From JBHGBM01 sp041946965 (GTDB taxonomy: Bacteria; Acidobacteriota; Terriglobia; Bryobacterales; Bryobacteraceae), in the NCBI GenBank assembly GCA_041946965.1, contig JBHGBM010000085.1:1-24228 (forward strand): DNA of 24,228 nucleotides. Direction: 5' to 3'. Every line of letters starts with the position of its first letter. Position 1 is the stretch's first letter. Shown piece by piece: positions 7,061-14,653 of the stretch. Under the pieces are notes generated by a model that saw nothing but the letters and a program-made list of their open reading frames with translations, made no database searches and had not been told where the DNA came from. The translations under genes and the position numbers were made by a program.

Positions 7061-8629
7061 ATGCCCGGTTCCTCTCCATCTACCGGCATCAGTCCCTGGG
7101 TCGTGGCCATGACCGTCATGCTGGCCACATTCATGGAGGTACTGGACACCAGCGTGGCCAACGTGGCGCTGCCGCACATCGCGGGCAGCCTCTCCTCCAC
7201 GGTGGAAGAGGCCACGTGGGTGTTGACCTCCTATCTGGTTTCCAACGCCATTGTCCTTCCTCTGGCCGGGTGGTTCTCGAGCATTCTCGGCCGGAAACGT
7301 TTCTACCTGCTGTGTGTGGTGCTCTTCACGGCGAGCTCGCTGCTGTGCGGGCTGGCGCCGTCACTGGGGATGCTGATCTTCTTCCGCATCCTCCAGGGAC
7401 TGGGCGGCGGGGCCATGCAGCCCATCGCGCAGGCGATCCTGGTGGAGAGTTTTCCGCGCGAGAAGCAGGGCATGGCGATGGCGGTTTACGGCATGGGCGT
7501 GGTGTTCGCGCCGATTATCGGGCCCACGCTCGGGGGATGGATCACGGATAACTCGAGCTGGAGATGGATCTTCCTCATCAACATCCCCATAGGACTGCTG
7601 GCCTTCCTGCTGGCCTCGGCGGTGGTCTTCGATCCGCCTTACCTGGTGCGCAGGAAGCTGCGCGAGATGCACATCGACTACGCCGGCCTGGGCTTCATCG
7701 CGGTCGGGCTGGCGTTCCTGGAGATCTTCCTCGATGAAGGCCAGCGCGAGGACTGGTTTTCCTCGAACCTGATCGTGGTCTCCTCCATCGTCGCGGCGGT
7801 CTGCCTGACGGTGGCGGTGTGGTGGGAATTGCGGCAGAAAGATCCGGTGGTGGACCTGCGGCTGCTCAAGGACCGCAATTTCGCCGTATCCACCGCATTC
7901 ATGTTCCTGCTTGGCTTCGTGCTTTATGGCAGCACCATGCTGCTGCCGGTGATGCTGCAAACGCTGCTGGGCTACAATGCCACGCTGAGCGGGATGGTGC
8001 TTTCGCCGGGCGGCATCGCGGTCGCGATGCTTATGCCGCTGGTGGCCGTGCTCCTCTCGCGCACGCAGGCGCGCTGGCTGATCATGTTCGGCCTGGCGCT
8101 CTCCGCCGTGGGGCTGTTTCACATGGCCCGGTTCAATCTGGAGGTGGACTTCCGCAGCGCCGTGATGGCGCGCTTTGTCCAGAGCGCCGGGCTGGCTTTC
8201 CTGTTCGTTCCCATCAACACCATCGCCTTTGCGTACATCCCAAAGGCAAAGACCAATTACGCCACCGGGCTCATCAATCTGGCGCGCAACGTGGGCGGCA
8301 GCGCGGGAATCGCCATGGTCACCACGCTGCTGGCGCGGCGCTCACAATTCCACCAGCACAACCTGGTGGGCCACCTGACGCCGTTCGATCCGGCCTACAA
8401 CCAGATGCTGCAAGGCGCGGCGCAGATCCTGATGCAGAAGGGCGCCGGCGCGGCGGACGCGCTCCGGCAGGCGCAAGGGATACTCTACGGCTTGATGCAG
8501 CGGCAGGCGGTCATGAAGGCCTTCATCGATTGCTTCTGGCTGCTGGGCGTCATTTTCGTGCTGATGATTCCGCTGATGATGCTGGTGCGCCGCACCCGTC
8601 CCGGCAAATCCCAGATGATGGGCCATTAG
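7061..8629 (+). CDS. DHA2-family (EmrB/QacA) MFS drug:proton antiporter
   Basis: This 522-residue inner-membrane transporter fits the 14-helix DHA2 family. The first helix carries the DHA2 motif LDTSVANVALPHI, loop 2-3 has the MFS motif A region (GWFSSILGRKRFYLL), and helix 5 carries antiporter motif C (GMGVVFAPIIGPTLGGW) followed by the family's SWRWIFLINIPIG. It is expected to pump hydrophobic compounds out through the EmrA-like adaptor and the TolC channel, driven by the proton gradient. The ATG at 7061 is one base after the adaptor's stop, so translation is probably coupled. The ligand is unknown. Confidence 0.95.
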   Translation: MPGSSPSTGISPWVVAMTVMLATFMEVLDTSVANVALPHIAGSLSSTVEEATWVLTSYLVSNAIVLPLAGWFSSILGRKRFYLLCVVLFTASSLLCGLAPSLGMLIFFRILQGLGGGAMQPIAQAILVESFPREKQGMAMAVYGMGVVFAPIIGPTLGGWITDNSSWRWIFLINIPIGLLAFLLASAVVFDPPYLVRRKLREMHIDYAGLGFIAVGLAFLEIFLDEGQREDWFSSNLIVVSSIVAAVCLTVAVWWELRQKDPVVDLRLLKDRNFAVSTAFMFLLGFVLYGSTMLLPVMLQTLLGYNATLSGMVLSPGGIAVAMLMPLVAVLLSRTQARWLIMFGLALSAVGLFHMARFNLEVDFRSAVMARFVQSAGLAFLFVPINTIAFAYIPKAKTNYATGLINLARNVGGSAGIAMVTTLLARRSQFHQHNLVGHLTPFDPAYNQMLQGAAQILMQKGAGAADALRQAQGILYGLMQRQAVMKAFIDCFWLLGVIFVLMIPLMMLVRRTRPGKSQMMGH

Positions 8630-8644
8630 GGTACCCTGTGAGGG

Positions 8645-10357
8645 ATGCGCACCCTTACTCTGGCTCTGCTGGTGGCCGCGCCGCTCGCCTGCGAGCCGCG
8701 GATCGCGATTCGCCGCCCGATGCCCGCGCCCGCCTGGGCGCTTGCCGAGCGGGCCCTGCTCAAAGCCAACGCGGATGCCGCCGCCGAGTTCTCCGCCAGG
8801 TATGTGGACAGCCGGGGATGGCTGCGCTGCATCGAGCGCTGGGGCGGCAACGACGGCCCCGACGACGCCATGGAGAATTTTCACAACTGGACGCTGGCCT
8901 ATGCGCTCGGCGCGCCGGAGAGCCTGCTGCGCCTGTATGAAGCCGCCTGGGAGGGCCATCTCCAACAGTACACGCACGCTCGCATCCCCTCCATCGAAAT
9001 GGCGCGCGAAGGCATGTACCACCAGGAATTCGTGACCTCGTTTGACTGGGAGCACAACGGCGAGGGCCTGGCCGCCTTCGAGTTCTATGCGCTCGCGCGG
9101 CCCGGCGACCAGCGCTATTTGCAGCGCGCGCTGCGTTTCGCCGGACTCTATCTCGATCTCCCGAACTACGATCCGAAGCTAAAGATCATACGCAGCCTGC
9201 ACAACGGCAGCCGCGGCCCCAAGCTCACCCCGGCGACGCCCGAGGACTGGGGCGGCCTGCCGGTGGCGGGACATCCCGAACGGCTCACGCGGTACCGCGA
9301 CGCGGCCAACATCCGCGGCGACCATCCGCTGAACCTGTGCGCGGCCACGCTGGGCTTCAACGCCTACGCGCTCACCGGGGAGCGGCGCTACCGCGACTGG
9401 CTGCTCGATTACGCCGGGGCCTGGCGGGAGCGCGCGGCGGCCAACGGCGGCAACATCCCCAGCAACATCGGGCTGGACGGCCGCATCGGCGGCGAGTGGG
9501 AGGGCAAATGGTACGGCGGCGTGTTCGGCTGGAACTTCGATCCCTCCACCGCCAGCCGCAACTACTACATGCGCGGCCCGCAGATCGCCTTCGGCGAGGC
9601 GTTCCTGCTCACCGCCGACGCGCGCTTCGTGGATGCGCTGCGCGCGCAGATCCATAACCTGTACGCGGCGAAGAAGGTGGAGAACGGCCGCACGCTGCTG
9701 CCCAACAAGTACGGCCCGCAGGGCTGGTACGGCTACACGCCCAACCAGCACTTCGACGTGCAGCGCGATATCTGGCTGTGGTCGATGCAGGAGCAGGACC
9801 GGCAGCGGATCGCCTCGGATCCCTGGGTGGCCTATCTCTCCGGCGGGAATGCGAATTATCCGTTTGAGGCGCTGCAACGCGACCTGGAAGGCGTACGCAG
9901 CCGCGTGGCGGGGCTGCGCGCGGACCCGAGCACGCCGGACACCCGCGCCTCCGATCATCCGCAGCGTTTCAGCCCGGTTGCCACCGAAGCGCTGGTCAAT
10001 CTGACCATGGGCGCCAACGATCCGGGCAAGTCGGGCAATATCGTCCATGCGAGGGTGCGCTATTTCGATCCGGAGCGCCGCCGCGCGGGCCTGAGCGAAA
10101 GCGTGGCCGCGCTGGTGGAGAAGATTGCGCCGGACGCGGTGACCCTGGTGCTGGTCAATACCGGCCCGGTGAACGCCCGCAGCGTGGTCGTGCAGGCGGG
10201 CGCCTACGGCGAGCACGAGTTCGAAAGCGTGAACGGCGCCCCGGCCCGTGCGCGCTGGTTCACCGCCACGCTCGCGCCCGGCTGCGGCGAGCGGCTCCAG
10301 ATCCGCATGCGCCGGTATGCGCATCAGCCCGACGCGCGGTTCCCCTGGGAGCGCTGA
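8645..10357 (+). CDS. Secreted protein of unknown function, possibly an alpha/alpha-toroid carbohydrate-active enzyme
   Basis: I do not recognise a named family. The 570-residue product begins with a signal peptide (MRTLTLALLVAAPLA followed by Cys16; the lipobox is poor because the -3 residue is proline). Residues 30-430 are rich in Trp, Tyr and His and in spaced helical segments (MENFHNWTLAYALG, DWEHNGEGLAAFEFYALA, NLCAATLGFNAYALTGERRY). These resemble the helix-pair repeats of alpha/alpha toroid glycosidases, lyases and related proteins; this is inference from pattern only. The last ~130 residues look beta-rich (VTLVLVNTGPVNARSVVVQAG), like an accessory sandwich domain. The ATG lies 15 bases after the efflux pump and may be read through from it, but the function looks unrelated. 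A perfect palindrome AGGGTACCCT (8629-8638) sits in the gap. It converges on the DUF1080 gene with an 11-base gap. Confidence 0.8.
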   Translation: MRTLTLALLVAAPLACEPRIAIRRPMPAPAWALAERALLKANADAAAEFSARYVDSRGWLRCIERWGGNDGPDDAMENFHNWTLAYALGAPESLLRLYEAAWEGHLQQYTHARIPSIEMAREGMYHQEFVTSFDWEHNGEGLAAFEFYALARPGDQRYLQRALRFAGLYLDLPNYDPKLKIIRSLHNGSRGPKLTPATPEDWGGLPVAGHPERLTRYRDAANIRGDHPLNLCAATLGFNAYALTGERRYRDWLLDYAGAWRERAAANGGNIPSNIGLDGRIGGEWEGKWYGGVFGWNFDPSTASRNYYMRGPQIAFGEAFLLTADARFVDALRAQIHNLYAAKKVENGRTLLPNKYGPQGWYGYTPNQHFDVQRDIWLWSMQEQDRQRIASDPWVAYLSGGNANYPFEALQRDLEGVRSRVAGLRADPSTPDTRASDHPQRFSPVATEALVNLTMGANDPGKSGNIVHARVRYFDPERRRAGLSESVAALVEKIAPDAVTLVLVNTGPVNARSVVVQAGAYGEHEFESVNGAPARARWFTATLAPGCGERLQIRMRRYAHQPDARFPWER

Positions 10358-10368
10358 GGCGATGCGGC

Positions 10369-11040
10369 TCACCGGGAGCTGCGAACGAAGATATCCTTGT
10401 ACTGGATGAGCAACTCGTCGCGCACGTGCAGTTGCAGCCCGATGCGGCCGCTGGGCCTGTGGCGCTGGTCGTCGAGCAGGCCCCGGCCGTCGTAATCGGC
10501 GATCACCAACCCGTTCACTCGCGTGCGGACGCGCGGCCCCTGGCACAGAATCTCGATGTCGTTCCAGCCGTCCGAGTCCCACCTCCACTGTTTGGGGCCT
10601 TGTGTGGCTTCGATCTTCCAATCCGGCAGCGAAGGGAAGATCCAGCGCCGCACGCCGCGGGTTTCGTCGTAGATCAGCCCGGTGCGCCAGGGAGCGGGCG
10701 GGTGGACATCCACCTGCGGCCCGTCGAGCCAGCCGGCGGCTTCGTCGTAATGGCTGCGGATCTGCACGCCGGAGTTGCCGGGCGATTGCGGGAAGCCGCG
10801 CACCTTCAGCTTCAGCTCGAAGTCCCCGAATTCACGGCCGGTCAGCAGCCACACGTAATCGTGGTCCTTGCGGCCGAGCGAATCGCACGTGATGGCGCCC
10901 TCGCGGACCTTCCAGAAGTTCTTGCCGCGGTCGGCGGGCCTGGCGCTCACCTGCCAGCCGTCCAGTGTCTTGCCGTCGAAAAGCGGCGTCCAATCCTGGG
11001 CGGCGGCCAGAAGCAGCAGGGCGGAAAGGATCATCCGCAC
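10369..11040 (-). CDS. Secreted DUF1080 (3-keto-disaccharide hydrolase-like) protein
   Basis: The 223-residue protein has a short signal peptide (MRMILSALLLLAAA, cleavage before QDW) and then one DUF1080 / 3keto-disac_hyd domain (PF06439), a concanavalin-like jelly roll. Landmarks are the opening WTPLFDGKTLDGWQV, FGDFELKLKVRG, the NSGVQIRSHYDE segment, DGPQVDV, GWNDIEILCQGPRVRTRVNG, and the closing SGRIGLQLHV. Members hydrolyse 3-keto-glycosides or are uncharacterised secreted proteins, and are very abundant in Acidobacteria and Planctomycetes. The GTG at 11040 is chosen because AAGG sits about seven bases upstream and it adds an Arg to the signal n-region; ATG at 11034 is the alternative. 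It is divergent from the URO-D pair with 47 bases between them. Confidence 0.88.
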   Translation of the reverse strand: MRMILSALLLLAAAQDWTPLFDGKTLDGWQVSARPADRGKNFWKVREGAITCDSLGRKDHDYVWLLTGREFGDFELKLKVRGFPQSPGNSGVQIRSHYDEAAGWLDGPQVDVHPPAPWRTGLIYDETRGVRRWIFPSLPDWKIEATQGPKQWRWDSDGWNDIEILCQGPRVRTRVNGLVIADYDGRGLLDDQRHRPSGRIGLQLHVRDELLIQYKDIFVRSSR

Positions 11041-11060
11041 ATCTTACCTTGAACTCGCGG

Positions 11061-11066
11061 TATAAC
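11061..11066 (+). promoter_or_regulatory. Possible -10 element in the 47-base divergent gap
   Basis: TATAAC is the only AT-rich hexamer between the DUF1080 gene (minus) and the first URO-D gene (plus). Read on the other strand it gives GTTATA/TTATAC, so it could serve either direction. No -35 box at 17 bases is visible for either strand. If used on plus, initiation near 11073 would leave a ~15-base leader containing the GAGG ribosome site (11075-11078). Confidence 0.25.
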
Positions 11067-11087
11067 AGAACGTCGAGGCCGAACGCC

Positions 11088-12482
11088 ATGCCCAAAGATC
11101 CCGAGCAACTCTACACGGAACGGCTGAACCGGTATGTGGCCGCCATGCGATGCGGCGAGCCGGATTGCGTGCCCATACGGCCGCTGGCCGCCGAAGTCAC
11201 CGCCAAGTATGCGGGCTTCACCTGCCAGGAAGTCACGCACGACTACCACAAGGCCTTCGAAGCCGTCATCCGTTGTTGCCGCGATTTCGATTGGGACGCC
11301 GTGGTGCCCAACATGGTCTACGTCTGGACCGGGCTGACCCAGGCCATGGATCTGAAATACTACGCCATCCCCGGCATCGACATCCCGCCCGAGGTCGCCT
11401 TCCAGTACCGCGAGCCCAGCGAGCAGAACGCCTACATGCGCCGCGAGGAGTACCCCGAGCTGATCGAGGACCCCGTGCGCTTCCTCTTTTCCAAGTGGCT
11501 GCCGCGCGTCTCGGGCGAAATCCCCGAGCCCGGCAGCCCCGCCACGCACCGCGGCAACCTGGCCCTGGTGAAGGGCGGCATGGCGATGCTGGAATACTTC
11601 TACGCCTTCGGCCCGCAACTGGAGCGCATGCGCCGCGAGTGCGGCACGCCGTGCTCGATCGCCGGCATGCTGAAGGCGCCGCTCGATGTTCTCGCCGACA
11701 AGCTGCGCGGCTACATCGGGCTGGCTTTCGACCTCATGGAAATTCCCGACCAGGTGCTGGCCGCCTGCCGCGCCCTCCAGCCGCATTTGCAGAACCTCGC
11801 GCTTTCCGGTCTGGATCCCTCGCAGCAGTTGCCCATCCCCATCTGGATGCATCGCGGCTGCGTTCCTTTCATCTCCGACAAGCTGTTCGAGACCCACTAC
11901 TGGGCCACCATCCGTCCCGTGATCGAAGCCGTGTGGGCGCGCGGAAACCAGGTGCTGCTCTACGCCGAGGGCGATTGGACCGCGCACCTGGACGCCTTCG
12001 CCGCCCTGCCCGCCGGCAGCGTCATCTTTCACCTGGACCGCACGGACGTGAAGGAGGCCAAGCGCGTGCTCGGCAAGCGCTTCTGCCTGAGCGGCGGCGT
12101 GCCGAATTTCCTGCTGGCCACCGGCACGCCGGATGCCGTGCGCGCCTGCTGCAAGAACCTGATCGACGAGCTGGGCGACGGTGCGGGCTACATCATGGAT
12201 GCCAGCGCCATCATGCAGAACGACGCCTCCATCGAGAATCTGCGCGCCATGACCGATTTCACCCGCGAATACGGCCGGTACGGACGCGCCACGCGTGTGC
12301 CTCAGGCCCCCGCGCCGCAGCCGGTTCCGGCGGCGCCCGGCGCCGGCGTGTGCTTCCCGTGGGAGGCGAAACGGGCCGAACTCGGCGCCATCCCCGGCGA
12401 TCCGGCGGTGGCGAAGCGCGTCTGGGAGCAGGTCGATTCGCTCGCCAACCTCTTCATCTGGCACGTCCTTCTAAGTTTCTGA
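11088..12482 (+). CDS. URO-D superfamily protein lacking the zinc His-Cys motif (first of a pair)
   Basis: The 464-residue protein belongs to the uroporphyrinogen-decarboxylase / cobalamin-dependent methyltransferase fold. It shows the family start (DCVPIRPLAAEVTAKYAGFT), the AMDLKYY and GGMAMLEYFYAFGPQLERMR segments, and the late VIFHLDRTDVKEAKRVLG and CLSGGVPNFLLATGTP strands. Where MtaA/MtbA-type enzymes have the zinc H-x-C element, this has Y292-A-E294-G-D296, so methyl transfer through zinc thiolate is unlikely. It is also longer than HemE and lacks its N-terminal arginine pattern, so it is not the haem enzyme. Start ATG 11088 has GAGG nine bases upstream. Its TGA overlaps the ATG of the next gene by one base, indicating a coupled pair that probably forms a functional unit. 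No corrinoid-binding protein is nearby. Confidence 0.88.
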   Translation: MPKDPEQLYTERLNRYVAAMRCGEPDCVPIRPLAAEVTAKYAGFTCQEVTHDYHKAFEAVIRCCRDFDWDAVVPNMVYVWTGLTQAMDLKYYAIPGIDIPPEVAFQYREPSEQNAYMRREEYPELIEDPVRFLFSKWLPRVSGEIPEPGSPATHRGNLALVKGGMAMLEYFYAFGPQLERMRRECGTPCSIAGMLKAPLDVLADKLRGYIGLAFDLMEIPDQVLAACRALQPHLQNLALSGLDPSQQLPIPIWMHRGCVPFISDKLFETHYWATIRPVIEAVWARGNQVLLYAEGDWTAHLDAFAALPAGSVIFHLDRTDVKEAKRVLGKRFCLSGGVPNFLLATGTPDAVRACCKNLIDELGDGAGYIMDASAIMQNDASIENLRAMTDFTREYGRYGRATRVPQAPAPQPVPAAPGAGVCFPWEAKRAELGAIPGDPAVAKRVWEQVDSLANLFIWHVLLSF

Positions 12483-13483
12483 TGCAACGCTCCTATTACC
12501 TGGACCTGGCGGCACGCGGGTTGCGCATGCCCGTCGGCACGGACCTCGTGCTCCACGAACAGCCGGACCCGGAAGCGATCCGGCTCGACGGCGCCCGCTT
12601 GGGCCGCGTCATTGAACAGGCCGCGCGCCGGTACGCCACGCCGCTGGCGTTCCCCCTGATGGACCTGCGCCTCGAGAAAGCCGACCTGCTCGGCGCCTTC
12701 GAGGTGCCCGAGGCTGAAGTGGACGGCTTCCACTTCGACCGCACGCCGCCGGTTATCCCGCTCACGCATCGGTTCGCCGCGCGCAACCAGGCGCATATCG
12801 ACGCCGTGCGCTACGTGGCGGGCATCGGCGGCCTGCTGCCGATCGGCATGGCCATCGGACCGTTTTCGCTCTCCACCAAGCTGATGGCCGACCCGATCAT
12901 GGCAGTGGCCACGGGGGACGAGATGGCGGCGTGCTGCCTGGCGCTCGCCGAGCGCGCCGTCCAGCGCTCGGTGGCGGCGCAGATCGCGGCCGGGGCGCGC
13001 GCCGTGCTGATCTGCGAGCCCGCGGCCAACATCGTGTACATTTCTCCCCGGCAGGTGGAGCGCGGCTCGGATATTTTCGAGCGCTTCGTGATCGCGCCCA
13101 ACCTGCGCCTCAAGGCGCTCATGGAAGCTGCGGAGGTGGACCTGATCTTCCACGACTGCGGGGAGCTCGCCCCGTTCATGGTGAGCGAATTCGCCGCCCG
13201 CCTGCGGCCGGTGATCCTCAGCTTCGGCAGCTCGCGCAAGCTGTGGGAGGACGCGGCCCTGGTCGCCAAGGACATCGTGCTCTACGGCAATCTGCCGACG
13301 CGCCAGTTCTACTCGGATGCGGCCATGCCGCTCGAACGCGTCGTAGATCTCACTCGCGAGCTCACGGCCCGCATGCGTGAGGCCGGGCACCCGCACATCC
13401 TGGGTTCGGAGTGCGATGTGCTCCACGTGCCTGAAGCGGCGGAAACCATTCGCCGCAAAGTGGAAGCGATGCTCGCGGCGTGA
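12482..13483 (+). CDS. URO-D superfamily, zinc-site methyltransferase-like protein (second of a pair)
   Basis: The 333-residue protein has the URO-D/MtbA TIM-barrel pattern and keeps the zinc set of cobalamin methyltransferases: H224 and C226 in LIFHDCGELAPF and C311 in GSECDVLHVPE. In MtaA, MtbA and relatives these residues bind zinc, which activates a thiol to receive a methyl group from a methyl-corrinoid protein; I infer similar chemistry on an unknown acceptor. Other family strands are PLAFPLMDLRLEKADLLGAF, LLPIGMAIGPFSLSTKLM and ARAVLICEPAANIVYISP. The ATG at 12482 shares a base with the upstream TGA and has no clear ribosome site, so translation is probably coupled. The frame stays open upstream as far as 11150, but only as a GC-rich shadow. 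It ends directly against the next convergent gene with no spacer. Confidence 0.9.
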   Translation: MQRSYYLDLAARGLRMPVGTDLVLHEQPDPEAIRLDGARLGRVIEQAARRYATPLAFPLMDLRLEKADLLGAFEVPEAEVDGFHFDRTPPVIPLTHRFAARNQAHIDAVRYVAGIGGLLPIGMAIGPFSLSTKLMADPIMAVATGDEMAACCLALAERAVQRSVAAQIAAGARAVLICEPAANIVYISPRQVERGSDIFERFVIAPNLRLKALMEAAEVDLIFHDCGELAPFMVSEFAARLRPVILSFGSSRKLWEDAALVAKDIVLYGNLPTRQFYSDAAMPLERVVDLTRELTARMREAGHPHILGSECDVLHVPEAAETIRRKVEAMLAA

Positions 13484-14653
13484 TCAGCCCGCCGTCACGC
13501 GGCGGCCCTGGCGATAGGCAAGGTTCGCCATGTGCGGGCCCGCCACGGCGGCCGCGGCGATCTCCACCGTGCAGTTGGGCTGCCGGCGCGAGCGTATGCA
13601 ATCCAGAAAATTCTGCTGGTGCGCGGTGGCGCTGTCGCGGTCCGGCTCCTGCGCGATGATCTCGACTTTGCCGCTTTGCGTCCATGGCCGCGGAGAGGCG
13701 CCTGGATCGCGGAAGATGCGGTAACCGGTGCGGTCGAGCAGCATGCTGGCCTTTTCGCCCTGGAACAGAATGGACCAGTCGTAGTCCTGCGAGCTGCCGT
13801 AGTTCAGGGTCCAGGTGGCCAGGAACCCGGGGTACTCGAATGCCGCGCAGAACACGTCCGGCACCTCGCCTTCTGTGGCGTTGAAGATGGTCCCCTGGCA
13901 CACGGCCGAGCGCGGCGGGCCGGAGTCGGTCATCCACTGCACGACGTCCATCAGGTGCGTGCCCTGGTCCGTCATGTTGCCGCCGGAGTAGGCCCAGAAG
14001 CCGCGCCACCAGCGGAAAAACTTGGGTTGGAGCGCGCGCCGCGGCGCCGGCCCCTGGAACAGCTCCCAATCGAGCGCGCCGGGGAGCGGCGAGTTGTCGA
14101 GCGGGATGTCGAAGTGCCAGTTCCACATGGCTTTCACCATGGAGATGCGGCCGAGCGCGCCCTCCTTCACCACCTGCACGGCTTTGCGCACGAAGGGCAT
14201 GCTGCGGCGGTGCATCCCGACCTGGATGATGCGGTCGCTGGTGCGCGCGGCCTCCACCATGCGGGCGCTCTCCTCCAGGTTGAGCGAGAGCGGTTTTTCG
14301 ATGTACACGTCCTTGCCCGCGGCGAGCGAGTCCATCAGCATGGGACAGTGGTGATGATCGGGCGTGGCGATCATCACGAAATCGAGGCCCTTGTGCGCCA
14401 GCAGATCCTTGTGATTCACGTAGGCTTTGGCGCCGGGCGCCGAGGCCGCTTTCGCCCGGTCGCGGAAGGGCTCGTAGACATCGCACACGGCCACGCATTG
14501 CGCGCCCAGCTTCTGAAAGGTCTCATGCAGCCAGAAGCCGCGGTTTCCCACCCCGATGGCACCGAACGCCGGCCGGTCATTGGCGCCCCGCGCGGCGGCG
14601 GGCAGTATGAGGGGCGCGACACCCTTCAGAAATCCCCTGCGGTCCTGCTTCAT
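13484..14653 (-). CDS. Tat-exported Gfo/Idh/MocA-family oxidoreductase
   Basis: This 389-residue NAD(P)-dependent sugar oxidoreductase family member has a twin-arginine signal (D4-R5-R6-G-F-L-K, then a hydrophobic PLILPAAA run), so it is exported folded, probably with bound cofactor. The Rossmann glycine motif is at 31-39 (GAIGVGNRG), the family E-K-P motif at 119-121 (YIEKPLSLN), and the C-terminal domain has GGNMTDQGTHLMDVVQW (D229, H233) where the catalytic His is expected. Such Tat-tagged members are common in Acidobacteria and Planctomycetes and probably act on 3-keto or 1-oxidised sugars; the substrate here is unknown. It is the last gene of the five-gene run: its ATG (14653) overlaps the stop of the deacetylase-like gene as ATGA. 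Its stop abuts the stop of the convergent URO-D gene. Confidence 0.93.
   Translation of the reverse strand: MKQDRRGFLKGVAPLILPAAARGANDRPAFGAIGVGNRGFWLHETFQKLGAQCVAVCDVYEPFRDRAKAASAPGAKAYVNHKDLLAHKGLDFVMIATPDHHHCPMLMDSLAAGKDVYIEKPLSLNLEESARMVEAARTSDRIIQVGMHRRSMPFVRKAVQVVKEGALGRISMVKAMWNWHFDIPLDNSPLPGALDWELFQGPAPRRALQPKFFRWWRGFWAYSGGNMTDQGTHLMDVVQWMTDSGPPRSAVCQGTIFNATEGEVPDVFCAAFEYPGFLATWTLNYGSSQDYDWSILFQGEKASMLLDRTGYRIFRDPGASPRPWTQSGKVEIIAQEPDRDSATAHQQNFLDCIRSRRQPNCTVEIAAAAVAGPHMANLAYRQGRRVTAG

Noticed and set aside
5737..7215. 492-codon minus-strand open frame across the adaptor gene
   Set aside because: Antisense shadow of the EmrA-like gene: low-complexity Arg/His/Gly composition and no family pattern.
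8629..8638. Palindrome AGGGTACCCT as a terminator or operator
   Set aside because: Only ten bases, no loop and no T-tract, and it overlaps the pump's stop codon; too little to call functional.
11150..12481. Upstream extension of the second URO-D gene to 11150 (777 codons)
   Set aside because: The extension lies wholly over the first URO-D gene in another frame and is Arg/Pro/Ala-rich nonsense; homology begins at the ATG at 12482.
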